DNA of 64,000 nucleotides from NCBI RefSeq assembly GCF_000156575.1, contig NZ_GG666044.1, positions 95,220 through 159,219 of the forward strand. The letters are read 5' to 3'. Positions within the stretch are counted from its first letter, which is position 1. Every line of letters starts with the position of its first letter. A program made the position numbers and the translations under genes. Source of the DNA: Anaerococcus lactolyticus ATCC 51172. GTDB taxonomy: Bacteria; Bacillota; Clostridia; Tissierellales; Peptoniphilaceae. The notes below the pieces were generated by a model. The model was not told where the DNA came from and ran no database searches. It worked only from the letters and a program-made list of their open reading frames with translations. Positions 45,644-55,183 of this stretch are shown here, piece by piece.

Positions 45644-48600
45644 TTATAGTCTTTCTAGACTAATTTTAATTTCCTTATCGTTAAGTTCGATTGGATTTAC
45701 ATCTAAGTTTGTTTGTTCTAACTTATCTGCAAGAGTTTCTTTTTTGATATCTTCTGCAAACTTATCAAGTGACTTAGCTAGGTCTGCGTCAGCGTCATAA
45801 GAAATATTTATCCTATCAGTTACCTCAAAACCAGAATCCTTTCTTAGGTTTTGGATTTTTGAGATAAATTCTCTAGCGTAACCCTCATCTTTTAGGTCTT
45901 CGGTGATTTCTGTATCAAGGATAACAAAGACATTGCCGTCAATTTCTACATCGAAACCTTCCTTGGCTGTTATTCTTATATCTAGGTAATCTTTGCTAAC
46001 TTCAAATTCTTCCCCACCGATTTCTACCTTAACAGGGCCTTCATTTACCTGGTCTATAAAGGTCTTAGCATCTGTATTGGCAAGGTATTTAGCAAAATCA
46101 TTTACCTTTGATTGGAAAATTCTACCTACAACTCTGAAGTCTGGTTTTAGGAAATAATCCATGAAAGCTGAAAGATCATCTTCGAAATCAACTTCCTTAA
46201 CATTTAATTCTTCCTTAATCAAACCAAGAAGATTTTCAAGTCTTTCCTTATAAGATCCATCTACAATTATCTTTGAAAGTGGTTGACGTACCTTGATTGA
46301 TTCCTTTTCTCTAGAAGCACGACCAAGGTTTACAATCTTTCTTACAAGGTCCATATCAGCCTCTAACTTGGTATCTATTAGGCTTTCATCTACTTGTGGT
46401 AAGATTTCTGTGTGAACAGTCTTTCCTCCAGTTAATTTTTGGTAGATTTCTTCTGCCAAGAATGGTGTAATTGGCGCAATTAACTTAGATAGGCTTAGCA
46501 AAACATCATAGGTTGTCTTATAAACGCTCTTCTTAGAATCTGTTAATTCTTGAGACCAAAATCTCTTTCTATTACGTCTGATATACCAGTTTGAAAGATC
46601 TTCAACTACAAAGTCAGAAATTTCGTGAACTACCTTGTTATATTCAAAGTTTTCCATTTCTTCATAATAAGACTTGATTAGGGAATTTAATCTAGAATAT
46701 AACCAGCGGTCAATTCCGTCTACTTTTACCCCCTCAAAAGATTTGATATCAGCCAAAGTGAGCCCATCTGTGCCTGCATAGAGGCTAAAGAAGTTATAGA
46801 CATTTTCAAAAGTCCTAAAGAAGTTGTTTTTAACTTCAACAAGGCCTTTTTCGTCAAACTTAGTTTGCATCCAAGCTGGAGAAACATAGAGAGAATAAAA
46901 TCTCACTGCATCTGCCCCATACTTATCAAAAAGTGCAAAAGGATCAAGGGTGTTGCCTCTTGATTTTGACATCTTTTGACCATTTTTGTCTACTACTAAG
47001 TCATTTACAAGGACATTTTTATATGGCGCCCTACCCATGGTAATGGTTGAAATTGCCATTAATGAATAGAACCAACCCCTAGTTTGGTCGATACCTTCGC
47101 AGATAAAGTCTGCTGGGTAATAGCCTTTTTCAAAAAGCTCTTTATTTTCAAATGGATAATGTAGTTGGGCAAAAGGCATAGCTCCAGAGTCAAACCAAAC
47201 GTCTAATACGTCTGGCACCCTAGTCATAGTGCCACCACACTTGTCACACTTGATGTGGACATTGTCTACATATGGTCTATGAAGTTCAATATCTTCTGAA
47301 ATATCTTCGATTGCACGCTCTTTAAGTTCAGCACGACTTGCAACTGTGTCTGTATGGCCACACTCGCATCTCCAGATATTTAGGGGTGTTCCCCAATATC
47401 TTGACCTTGAAATTGCCCAGTCTTTTACATTTTCTAGCCAGTTTCCAAATCTCTTATCACCGATAGTTTGTGGGAACCAGTTTACAGTCTGGTTATTTTC
47501 TACCATCTTGCCTGAGAACTTGCTCATTTCGATGTACCAAGATGGTCTTGCATAATAAATCAAAGGTGTATGGCATCTCCAGCAGTGTGGATAGTTGTGT
47601 TCCATTGTTTCCTTGGCAAAAACTTTTCCTTCTTCTTGTAAATGTCTCCAGATTTTTTCATTTGTATCAAAAACAAATTCACCCTTCCAAGGAGTTTCTG
47701 TAAACCTACCTTCAAGGTCAACTGGTTGGATAAAGTCTAGATCGTATTTTCTGCAGGCTTGGTAGTCATCCTCACCAAAGGCTGGTGCGATGTGAACTAT
47801 ACCTGTACCGTCTTCTGCTGATACATAATCAGCAAGGATAACCTTAAAGGCCTTGCCTGGTTGAGTCTTAACATATGGCATCAATTGCTCATATTCCAAA
47901 AGCTCTAGGTCTGTTCCCTTCATTTCTTCTACTACTTCATAGTCTCTCTTATCCATGAGTTTTGCCATCAAAGATTTTGCCATGTAATAATAACAATCAT
48001 CTTCCTTGTCAAAGACTTTTACATAGTCAAGGTCAGGATTAACAGCAAGGGCAAGGTTTGATGGAAGAGTCCATGGTGTAGTTGTCCAAGCTAGGAAATA
48101 TTCATTACTAGCTCCCTTTTTCTTAAACCTAACTGTAAGGGTGAGGGTCTTTTCAAATTCATAACCCTGGGCAACTTCGTGGCTGGCAAGTCCTGTACCA
48201 CATCTTGGGCAGTATGGCATTACCTTAGCACCCTCATAAATATAACCCTTCTTGAAGGCTTGATCTAAAAGCCACCACTCAGTTTCTATGTAATTATTAT
48301 CCATAGTTACATATGGGTGGTCCATATCATAAAGGAAAGCCATCCTGTCTGACATATCTCTCCACATATCAGAATATTTCCAAACAGATTCCTTACATAG
48401 GTGGTTGAATTTTTCTATACCATATTGTTCAATATCGTTTTTATCGTGGAAACCTAGCTGCTTTTCAACTTCGATTTCAACTGGCAAACCGTGGGTGTCC
48501 CAACCAGCTTTTTTTAAAACCTTGTAGCCTTTCATGTTTTTGTAACGGCTGGTCATATCTTTTAGGGTCCTTGCTATAACGTGGTGGATACCTGGCTTGC

Positions 48601-48763
48601 CGTTAGCTGTTGGAGGTCCATCGTATATTACGTATTCATCCGCATTTTCACGTGTCTTGAAGGTTTCTCCTAAAAGGTCAATTTCATTCCAATAATCTTT
48701 TAGTTTCGCTTCCCTAGATTTAACATCTTTGGAATTGACTTCTTCAAATTTTAAGTCGCACAT
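45644..48763 (-). CDS. ileS: Isoleucyl-tRNA synthetase, type 2 (IleRS2) with GXHH signature
   Basis: The 1039-residue class I synthetase has an N-terminal catalytic core whose ATP signature reads GKPGIHHV (G58-I-H60-H61) instead of HIGH. Its CP1 editing domain shows AWTTTPWTLPSNLALAVNP, and KMSKS lies near residue 596. The length, sequence type and long C-terminal domain fit type 2 (eukaryote-like) IleRS. Type-2 enzymes are mupirocin-tolerant, and some have the first and third residues of HIGH swapped to GXHH, a form reported as hyper-resistant. The gene is preceded by an Ile T-box. Confidence 0.95.
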   Translation of the reverse strand: MCDLKFEEVNSKDVKSREAKLKDYWNEIDLLGETFKTRENADEYVIYDGPPTANGKPGIHHVIARTLKDMTSRYKNMKGYKVLKKAGWDTHGLPVEIEVEKQLGFHDKNDIEQYGIEKFNHLCKESVWKYSDMWRDMSDRMAFLYDMDHPYVTMDNNYIETEWWLLDQAFKKGYIYEGAKVMPYCPRCGTGLASHEVAQGYEFEKTLTLTVRFKKKGASNEYFLAWTTTPWTLPSNLALAVNPDLDYVKVFDKEDDCYYYMAKSLMAKLMDKRDYEVVEEMKGTDLELLEYEQLMPYVKTQPGKAFKVILADYVSAEDGTGIVHIAPAFGEDDYQACRKYDLDFIQPVDLEGRFTETPWKGEFVFDTNEKIWRHLQEEGKVFAKETMEHNYPHCWRCHTPLIYYARPSWYIEMSKFSGKMVENNQTVNWFPQTIGDKRFGNWLENVKDWAISRSRYWGTPLNIWRCECGHTDTVASRAELKERAIEDISEDIELHRPYVDNVHIKCDKCGGTMTRVPDVLDVWFDSGAMPFAQLHYPFENKELFEKGYYPADFICEGIDQTRGWFYSLMAISTITMGRAPYKNVLVNDLVVDKNGQKMSKSRGNTLDPFALFDKYGADAVRFYSLYVSPAWMQTKFDEKGLVEVKNNFFRTFENVYNFFSLYAGTDGLTLADIKSFEGVKVDGIDRWLYSRLNSLIKSYYEEMENFEYNKVVHEISDFVVEDLSNWYIRRNRKRFWSQELTDSKKSVYKTTYDVLLSLSKLIAPITPFLAEEIYQKLTGGKTVHTEILPQVDESLIDTKLEADMDLVRKIVNLGRASREKESIKVRQPLSKIIVDGSYKERLENLLGLIKEELNVKEVDFEDDLSAFMDYFLKPDFRVVGRIFQSKVNDFAKYLANTDAKTFIDQVNEGPVKVEIGGEEFEVSKDYLDIRITAKEGFDVEIDGNVFVILDTEITEDLKDEGYAREFISKIQNLRKDSGFEVTDRINISYDADADLAKSLDKFAEDIKKETLADKLEQTNLDVNPIELNDKEIKISLERL

Positions 48764-48780
48764 AATTTTTCCTTTCTAAT

Positions 48781-48973
48781 AAAAAAGGACCGTCCATACA
48801 GACGGTCCACTTATTTCCTAGTTTGCTCTTAAGGCTTGGCATTCCTGCTAGGCTAATTGATTCACCCAGCAAACAATAAAGATGATTTTCATTTATATCA
48901 ACCTAGCATTCTCACCAACCATGCCTCTCTGAAAGTTTTTTATAAATTACTCTTCTTTATATAGTCATTATTC
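48781..48973 (-). ncRNA. T-box leader of ileS, specifier AUC (isoleucine)
   Basis: The minus-strand leader has AGTA, an upper stem ATTTATA/TATAAAT, then GAA-A-AUC-A. The specifier AUC is at 48884-48886, with TCTTTAT then pairing ATAAAGA. A region AATAAGTGGACCG precedes the terminator GGACCGTC / GACGGTCC (48787-48808) plus T-run. The conserved T-box bulge UGGNACC reads UGGACC, one base shorter than usual. The specifier matches ileS. Confidence 0.85.
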
Positions 48974-48980
48974 TTACTCT

Positions 48981-49009
48981 AATGTACTGTTTTACCCGAT
49001 TTTTGTCAA
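48981..49009 (-). promoter_or_regulatory. Promoter of the ileS T-box transcript
   Basis: TTGACA (49004-49009), a 17 bp spacer and TACATT (48981-48986) on the minus strand. The -35 box overlaps the stop of the upstream AMMECR1-like gene. Confidence 0.8.
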
Positions 49010-49497
49010 ATATGTCTTATAATCTTAAATTTTTCTAGGGTATAGATATTAAAGTCATCTACATTTGCCAAGTCCTTGGCATCTTCGAACATCTGGTAGT
49101 CTGTTTCGTACTCTTCCCTAAAAACAATCACAGGATTGTTGGCGTAGGAAAGAAGGAGTCCAGAATAAACTCCAAAATCTTCGATGTTTTCGATTTGCTC
49201 TACCTTATTTATCTCCAAAACTTGAATATAAATATCATCTAAGTCTGATAGCTTAAGGGCAAAGGCATTATCAAAAACTCCTAAATTTACCACTTCGTGG
49301 ATAATATCTAGGGCGATGTTGGCCCTGGTTGGGTAAATTGAACCTGACCTTTCGTGCCTGTCACCCTTGCTAATTTGTATCAAAACTCCGTTGTGGTTAT
49401 CCTTAAATTCCTCGTCGTACTCATCAAGGTATTTGCCTGTTTCAAGGTAATATCTCAATGAGTCGTAGGCTAAATCTACAAACTTATCCTTAAGCAT
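49006..49497 (-). CDS. AMMECR1-like domain protein
   Basis: The 163-residue protein has the segment order of AMMECR1 domains: an early strand (GVLIQISKG in place of the usual VTL.KNGELRGCIG), a helix with IALDIIHEV, the middle DLDDIYIQVLEINKVEQIENI, and a late AKDLANVD helix. The LRGCIG heart is missing, so the identification is tentative. It overlaps the glutathione peroxidase stop by 8 bp. Confidence 0.5.
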   Translation of the reverse strand: MLKDKFVDLAYDSLRYYLETGKYLDEYDEEFKDNHNGVLIQISKGDRHERSGSIYPTRANIALDIIHEVVNLGVFDNAFALKLSDLDDIYIQVLEINKVEQIENIEDFGVYSGLLLSYANNPVIVFREEYETDYQMFEDAKDLANVDDFNIYTLEKFKIIRHI

Positions 49498-49972
49498 CTA
49501 AAAGTCCCTCTATATCTTTCGCAATATTGGCTGGTTTTTTCATTGAATCGTATCTTTTGACAGGCACTCCGTCCTTACCTATCAAAAATTTTGTGAAATT
49601 CCACCTAATTTTTTTAGAGATTTTACCAGAAATTTGATCTTTTAGATAAGTGTAAAGTGGGGCTTCATTTTCTCCATTTACTTCTATTTTATCAAAACGA
49701 TCAAAGCTTGTTCCGAAGTTTAATTCACAGAAATTGTTAATTTCTTCGATTGTGCCAGGTGCTTGGCCTGCAAATTGGTTGCAAGGAAAATCTAGGATTT
49801 CAAAACCCCTATCCTTGTATTTTTTATAAAGTTCTTCTAAACCATCATATTGCTTGGTAAAACCACATTTGGTCGCAGTATTTACTATTAATAAGACCTT
49901 GCCCGCATATTTGTCTAGGCTAACGTCTTCGCCCTTATCATTTTTAACTGTAAAATCATAAATTGTTGTCAT
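49490..49972 (-). CDS. Glutathione peroxidase family protein
   Basis: The 160-residue thioredoxin-fold peroxidase has the active site NTATKCGFTKQYDGLEELY, with the peroxidatic cysteine at about 37. FPCNQFAGQ (about 67-75) provides the catalytic glutamine, followed by IRWNFTKFLI with the catalytic Trp/Asn. Bacterial Cys-type members usually use thioredoxin rather than glutathione. It forms a pair with the AMMECR1-like gene. Confidence 0.92.
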   Translation of the reverse strand: MTTIYDFTVKNDKGEDVSLDKYAGKVLLIVNTATKCGFTKQYDGLEELYKKYKDRGFEILDFPCNQFAGQAPGTIEEINNFCELNFGTSFDRFDKIEVNGENEAPLYTYLKDQISGKISKKIRWNFTKFLIGKDGVPVKRYDSMKKPANIAKDIEGLLDA

Positions 49973-50041
49973 AATAACTCCTCACCTTATATAAGCATTA
50001 TACAGCTTTTTTGATGAAATTCAGTTTATATATTTTATAAT

Positions 50042-50065
50042 AAAAAACCCAGGTTAAAGCCTGGG
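50042..50065 (-). terminator. Terminator of the Met operon
   Basis: CCCAGG CTTTAA CCTGGG is followed by TTTTTTA on the minus strand, directly after metQ copy 1. Confidence 0.85.
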
Positions 50066-50071
50066 CTAGTT

Positions 50072-50956
50072 TTAATAATCAAAGACTGGTACTGATGAAC
50101 CTTTTGTTTTTTCTTTAATTATTTTTGCAGTTTCTGCTGTTTGGTAATAATTTTCTACCAAGTCTTTTAAGGTAGCGCTGTTGGCATTTTCCTTTAGGCA
50201 AGCTACTATATTTACATAAATTGCCTTGGCTGGATCCTTATAATCTTCAAGGAAGATAGCATCTCTAGTTGGGATAAAACCAGCATCTACTGCCATTCCT
50301 GAGTTTATAACTGCTATATCAGAATCATCCAAACTCCTTGCTGTTTGGGCTGCTGATAATTCTATAATTTCCAATTTTTTTGGATTTTCTTTTATATCAG
50401 CAGGAGTTATAGCATCTCCCTCCTTGCCATTTACTTTAATTAAACCAGCAGATTGGAGAAGGAATAGGGCCCTAGCTCCGTTTGATGGGTCATCAGGAAT
50501 AGTAACCTTGGCTCCATCTTTGAGGTCTTTTATATCTTTAATTTTTGATGAATAAATACCAAGTGGTGCTATGGCTGTATCGCCTATAGAAACTATATCA
50601 GAACCAGATGCTTGGTTAAAATCTTCTAAGAATTTTTTGTGTTGGAAGGCATTTATGTCAATATCTCCAGCAATCAGGGCCTCGTTAGGTTCTCTGTACT
50701 CAGAAAATTTAACTATTTCTAATTTTTTACCTGTTGCCTTTTCAAATCTTTTGGCAGCATCTTCCCAATCTTCGTTGTTTTCGCCAATAAGTCCAAGCTT
50801 TATTACATCCTTATCCTTAAACTTATCTTCGCTAGCTGCTTCTGTCTTAGTTTGTTCAGGCGCTTTTTCAGCCTTTGCTTCTTGGTTTTTTGCTCCACAA
50901 GCTGTAAAACTTGCTAATGCAAGTATAGCTATTAAAATTTTGCTGATTTTTTTCAT
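50072..50956 (-). CDS. metQ: Methionine-binding lipoprotein MetQ, copy 1 (NLPA family)
   Basis: The 294-residue protein has an FTAC lipobox (cysteine at about 20), a short KE-rich linker, then the NLPA fold (IKLGLIGENNEDWEDAAKRF; DINAFQHKKFLEDFN). The conserved DDPSNGARALFLLQSAGLIKV is followed by the ELSAAQTARSLDD loop. It captures methionine for MetNI. It is the last gene of the operon, 380 bp beyond copy 2, and that gap holds repeats. Confidence 0.9.
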   Translation of the reverse strand: MKKISKILIAILALASFTACGAKNQEAKAEKAPEQTKTEAASEDKFKDKDVIKLGLIGENNEDWEDAAKRFEKATGKKLEIVKFSEYREPNEALIAGDIDINAFQHKKFLEDFNQASGSDIVSIGDTAIAPLGIYSSKIKDIKDLKDGAKVTIPDDPSNGARALFLLQSAGLIKVNGKEGDAITPADIKENPKKLEIIELSAAQTARSLDDSDIAVINSGMAVDAGFIPTRDAIFLEDYKDPAKAIYVNIVACLKENANSATLKDLVENYYQTAETAKIIKEKTKGSSVPVFDY

Positions 50957-51336
50957 ATTTATTCCTTATCCTTTTCTTTTTTTCTAACTTATTCTTTTCT
51001 TATTAACTTATTCTTTTCTTATTAACTTATTCTTTTCTTATTCTTTTCTTTTTTAATCCTATGTAAAACTCAATTTGAGTTCTAGCTAGAATTACCCAAC
51101 CTCGCCTTTTCTAAACAAGGATGGGCAATTAATCCCAAATCGCTTCGCTAATTTGCAAGTCGGTATCTTGTTTATTATAAAATATCAAAGTTTTGTTCTT
51201 TTCTTTTCTATAACACCACTGCGAAATCCCCATACAAGGGGATTTCTCGTTCATATAAAGCCAGCCTTGTTTTTTCTAAACAAGTCTGGGAATAAATCGC
51301 AAAGCGCTGCGCTACTTTGCGACCCACCAGGGCGGG
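50957..51336. repeat. Intergenic repeats between the two metQ genes
   Basis: At about 50987-51048 there are three near-perfect tandem copies of a 19-mer, AACTTATTCTTTTCTTATT. At about 51099-51162 and 51266-51335 two related segments, CTAAACAAG...GGG.A(A)T(A)AATC followed by a GCTTCGCT or GCGCTGCGCT turn, form small palindromes. No coding capacity is evident. They separate metQ copy 1 from the rest of the operon. Confidence 0.55.
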
Positions 51337-52215
51337 TTACCAAGCAGGTATCCATGCTCCCTTGGTTATTCTTTCAAAGTCAGCCTTTGTTTCATCTGTT
51401 TGATAATATTTTACAAACTCTTTGTAGGCTTCGTTGTTTTCGTCTTCTTTTCTTGCTGCTATTAGGTTGATGTATTGTTTTACTGAGTCACTCTTTGGAT
51501 TTTCTACGTAGATTCCTTCGTTTTTGTCTAGGCCTGCGTCTAGGGCGAAGGTGTCGTTTACTACTGCGCAGTCTACGTCATCTAGACTTCTTGCTGTTTG
51601 AGATGCGTCCATTTCTACAATATCAAGCTTTTTAGGATTTTCTTTTATCTTATCTACTCCAATTGTATCTCCAGGTTCGCCTTCAACTTTAATTAGGCCT
51701 GCATCTTGAAGTAGGAATAGGGCTCTAGATCCGTTTGATGGGTCGTTTGGTATAGCTATTTTTGCCCCTTCTTTTATGTCTTCAAGTTTTTTAACCTTAT
51801 GAGAATATAGGGTTATTGGTGCAAGCATGGTATCTCCTATAGATACAAGGTCGCTTCCCTTATCTTCATTAAATTCTTTTAGGAATTTATAGTGTTGGTA
51901 GGCATTTAAGTCTATATCTCCAGCAAGGAGAGCTTCATTTGGTTGAGCATAGTCTGAGAATTTTACTAATTCAACAGTATTGCCTGTTCCCTTTTCATAT
52001 CTTTTGATAACTTCTTCTAATACTTCGTTGTATTCACCAACAACACCTATTTTTATATGGACTGGGTCAGTTGATTTTGCTGTTTCTCCTGTGTCCTTGC
52101 TTTCTGTCTTGGCTTCTTCTTTGTGAGCTTCTTCCTTCTTTTCCGCTCCGCTTCCACAAGCTGTTAAAGTCACTATCAAGCCTAGTGCTAGGGCTATTTT
52201 GCTAGTTAATTTCAT
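51337..52215 (-). CDS. metQ: Methionine-binding lipoprotein MetQ, copy 2 (NLPA family)
   Basis: About 292 residues with a LTAC lipobox (cysteine at about 20) and the NLPA fold (IKIGVVGEYNEVLEEVIKRY; IPNDPSNGSRALFLLQDAG). The ORF begins at 52272, but the ATG at 52215 has AAGGAG upstream and a proper signal peptide after it. It is the first MetQ after metI. It is about half identical to copy 1 by eye, implying duplication within the operon. Confidence 0.9.
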   Translation of the reverse strand: MKLTSKIALALGLIVTLTACGSGAEKKEEAHKEEAKTESKDTGETAKSTDPVHIKIGVVGEYNEVLEEVIKRYEKGTGNTVELVKFSDYAQPNEALLAGDIDLNAYQHYKFLKEFNEDKGSDLVSIGDTMLAPITLYSHKVKKLEDIKEGAKIAIPNDPSNGSRALFLLQDAGLIKVEGEPGDTIGVDKIKENPKKLDIVEMDASQTARSLDDVDCAVVNDTFALDAGLDKNEGIYVENPKSDSVKQYINLIAARKEDENNEAYKEFVKYYQTDETKADFERITKGAWIPAW

Positions 52216-52282
52216 TTTATTCTCCTTTTTATTTAGCAACATTCCAACAAATTTATATGAAATCTCTCTCAAGATGATTTCC

Positions 52283-52948
52283 TTAATGACTTGTCTTTCT
52301 AATTAAGTAATTAGCTATACCTTGGATAAGGTAAACTACAATTAAAATTAGTATAACTGATACTATTACGACATCGTCTTTGTACCTTTGGTAGCCAACG
52401 GCTATAGCTAGATCGCCTATACCACCAGCTCCAACAGTACCAGCCATAGCAGTAAGGCCCAAGAGTGAAATTAGGGTGATAGATGAAACCCTGATTAAAC
52501 TTGGAAGTCCTTCTCTAAGGTAAACTCTTGTAATAATTTCTACAGGGCTAAGTCCCATAGCTTCTGCGGCTTCAACCTTTCCACTATTAACATCTGCAAG
52601 AGCTTGTTCAACCTGTCTTGCAAAAAATGGAACTGCAGAAAATGTTAAAGGCACAATAGCTGCTGTAGCTCCTATCCTTGTTCCTATTATAGCTTTGGTA
52701 AAGGGAGCTATAAGGGCTAATAAGATTACAAAGGGGATGGCCCTAAAGAGGTTGGTTAATTTGTCTAAGATACTGTAAATTATCCTATTTTCTAAAATCC
52801 TATCCTTATCCGTAACTACCATTATTACGCCCAAGATTAGTCCCAGTATGCCTGCAAAAATAGCAGATATAACTAACATATATAGAGTTACTTTAAAATC
52901 ACTTATAATCCTGTCTTTTATTGATAGGGAATAACTAAAAAATCCCAT
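52283..52948 (-). CDS. metI: D/L-methionine ABC permease MetI
   Basis: The 221-residue permease has five or six helices and the EAA loop GKVEAAEAMGLSPVEIITR (about 135-153), which identifies MetI. It overlaps metN by 14 bp. Confidence 0.93.
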   Translation of the reverse strand: MGFFSYSLSIKDRIISDFKVTLYMLVISAIFAGILGLILGVIMVVTDKDRILENRIIYSILDKLTNLFRAIPFVILLALIAPFTKAIIGTRIGATAAIVPLTFSAVPFFARQVEQALADVNSGKVEAAEAMGLSPVEIITRVYLREGLPSLIRVSSITLISLLGLTAMAGTVGAGGIGDLAIAVGYQRYKDDVVIVSVILILIVVYLIQGIANYLIRKTSH

Positions 52949-53966
52949 CCTTACCTCCTAATATTTCTAAGTTTGTACCCTTATCCTTTAGATAAGTGCT
53001 TACTTCTACCAACTTATCGTCATCGCCCTTAAAGCTTACGATTAAGTTGCCGACTGCTGTTCCGTTGATAAATTCTATATTACCTGCTAGGATATTTGTC
53101 CTAACTCCAAATTTTTCGAATAATTCATTGATAATTGGTTCTGTGGTTGCTTGGCCCAAATATGATAATTTAGCAAGGATTTCATCATCCTTAAGGATGC
53201 CTATATTGGATTTAACTTCATCTATAGTTTCTGAAATATTGGTAGAAGTTTCCACAAATTCCTTGGTGAGTTTGTTTTTTGGATCTGAGAATATATCCAA
53301 AGTTGAACCACATTCTATGACCTTGCCATCTTGCATTACTGCACATTTGTTGCAAAGGTCTTTTACCACGTCCATCTGGTGGGTGATTATTACTACAGTT
53401 AACCTTAGCTTGTCGTTTAAGTCCTTAAGCAATTTTAATATTTGCTTGGTTGTCTTTGGGTCTAGGGCACTTGTAGCCTCATCACAAAGTAGGATTTCTG
53501 GATCAGAAGCCAAAGCCCTTGCTATGGCACATCTTTGTTGCTGGCCACCTGATAATTCACTTGGATAAGCATTAGCCTTATCCTTGATTCCTACTGTTTC
53601 TAAGAGGTCTAAGGCCTTTTTTCTTTTTTCTTCCTTACTCAAAGACTTATCTTTTTTTATTGGAAATATTACATTATCTATAACTGTAAGATTGTTTAGA
53701 AGGTTGAAATGTTGGAAAATCATGCCAATCTTTTTTCTTCTTGCCCTTAAGTCCTTATTTGATAAGTCTAGGAGGTTTTCTCCGTTAATTAGGACTTGGC
53801 CCTTACTTGGTCTTTGGAGGAGGTTTATGGTCCTAACAAGAGTTGACTTGCCAGCTCCCGAAAAACCTACAATCCCAAAGGTGTCTTGCTCTTTAATTGT
53901 CAAACTAACATCATCTACTGCTTTGAATCCATCAAAGTCAACTGTTATATTTTTTAATTCTATCAT
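52935..53966 (-). CDS. metN: D/L-methionine ABC ATPase MetN
   Basis: The 343-residue ATPase has Walker A GFSGAGKST (about 34-42), signature LSGGQQQRCAIARAL, Walker B ILLCDEA and H-loop ITHQM. Its C-terminal NIL domain (about 265-340) senses methionine and mediates trans-inhibition. The ATGA start overlaps the M20 gene's stop. Confidence 0.94.
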   Translation of the reverse strand: MIELKNITVDFDGFKAVDDVSLTIKEQDTFGIVGFSGAGKSTLVRTINLLQRPSKGQVLINGENLLDLSNKDLRARRKKIGMIFQHFNLLNNLTVIDNVIFPIKKDKSLSKEEKRKKALDLLETVGIKDKANAYPSELSGGQQQRCAIARALASDPEILLCDEATSALDPKTTKQILKLLKDLNDKLRLTVVIITHQMDVVKDLCNKCAVMQDGKVIECGSTLDIFSDPKNKLTKEFVETSTNISETIDEVKSNIGILKDDEILAKLSYLGQATTEPIINELFEKFGVRTNILAGNIEFINGTAVGNLIVSFKGDDDKLVEVSTYLKDKGTNLEILGGKDGIF

Positions 53967-55168
53967 TTATCGCTCTCTTTCAAAAAATCTATAGCAAACT
54001 TAATTGCAAGACCTAGTGCATAGTCAATCGCCCTTTCATCTAGGTCAAATTTTGCTGTATGAAGGTCGCTTGCCTTTCCCTCCGCTTCATTTCTAGTACC
54101 GAAATTTACGAAAATTGTGGGGCAAAGCTTGGAATAACCATAAAATGATTCTGAAATCCAAAGCTTAGGACTTGCTATTAAAGCATCTTCATACAAGCTT
54201 TTAAGACTTTCCTTAACTTTCTTCGCCAAGTTTTCATCATTGATAACTGGTTCTGCCACAATTTTGCTATAGTCGTTAAAGACTACAGAACAACCGTGGG
54301 CTTTTGCAGTTAGGTCTGCAATGTTTTTTAAAAGCTCAAGGGCCTTTTTGCCTTCATCTAGGTCGAAAAACCTTAAAGTTCCTTTAACATTTGCCCTATC
54401 GCAAATCACATTGGCAGCAGAGCCTCCATTGATAGCTCCAATTCCCAAACTCACAGGCTTTTCCAAATCCAACTGGTTATTCCAAGCTGAATTTAGGCCC
54501 GTAATAATGTGGGCTGTTGCTATTAGAGGATTGACTGCCTTGTCAGGTCTTGAACCATGACCACCCTTTCCTATTACATCAAAGTCAACCCCAGCACAAC
54601 CCGCATAGGCAGGACCTTCTACGATGGAAAATTTCCCAACATCTAGGGCTGGGCTTTGGTGGTTGCCGTAAACTGCGTCAAGGCCCTTATCTTTTAAATG
54701 CTCTAGCATTGCATCAATGCCTGCTCCAGTTTCCTCAGCTTCTTCAAAGATAAGATAAAGTTTACCACTTATTTCATCTGCCAAGTCTTTGAGGATTTTC
54801 CCTGCAATCACTGCCACAGTCATATGGCTATCATGACCACAAGCGTGAGATACGCCAGGATTTTTGGATACAACCAGCTTTTTCTCTTTGAGATTGTAGG
54901 GGTCTTCTTGGATGGCAAGACCATCTAAGTCGGTTCTGATTCCAAGAGTCTTGCCAGGCCTACCTGTATCAAATAAGGCTGTGAAACCAGTTGAACCCGG
55001 CACATCTTCCACAACAAAGCCCAACTCTTCGCACCTTTTTTTAAGGTACTTGCTTGTTTCAAACTCCTTGCTTGACACTTCTGGGTTTTCGTGGAGGTAT
55101 CTGCGAGTTTTTATTATATCTTCTTTATTTAATTTTATTGCTTGATTTATTTTGTCTCCTAAGGTCAT
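53963..55168 (-). CDS. M20 family amidohydrolase in the methionine operon
   Basis: About 401 residues. Metal ligands are in HENPEVSS, HACGHDSH and FEEAEETGAG, with a dimerisation domain in the middle. The ATG at 55168 follows AAAAAGGAG; the longer frame to 55210 only translates the T-box terminator. The gene is first after the Met T-box and overlaps metN by 4 bp, so it probably releases methionine, or a methionine precursor such as an N-acyl derivative, from an imported compound. That substrate is inference. Confidence 0.85.
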   Translation of the reverse strand: MTLGDKINQAIKLNKEDIIKTRRYLHENPEVSSKEFETSKYLKKRCEELGFVVEDVPGSTGFTALFDTGRPGKTLGIRTDLDGLAIQEDPYNLKEKKLVVSKNPGVSHACGHDSHMTVAVIAGKILKDLADEISGKLYLIFEEAEETGAGIDAMLEHLKDKGLDAVYGNHQSPALDVGKFSIVEGPAYAGCAGVDFDVIGKGGHGSRPDKAVNPLIATAHIITGLNSAWNNQLDLEKPVSLGIGAINGGSAANVICDRANVKGTLRFFDLDEGKKALELLKNIADLTAKAHGCSVVFNDYSKIVAEPVINDENLAKKVKESLKSLYEDALIASPKLWISESFYGYSKLCPTIFVNFGTRNEAEGKASDLHTAKFDLDERAIDYALGLAIKFAIDFLKESDK

Positions 55169-55183
55169 TGTTGCTCCTTTTTC

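Noticed and set aside
49006-49497. Calling the gene a firm AMMECR1
   Set aside because: The LRGCIG core is absent, so only a tentative domain assignment is given.
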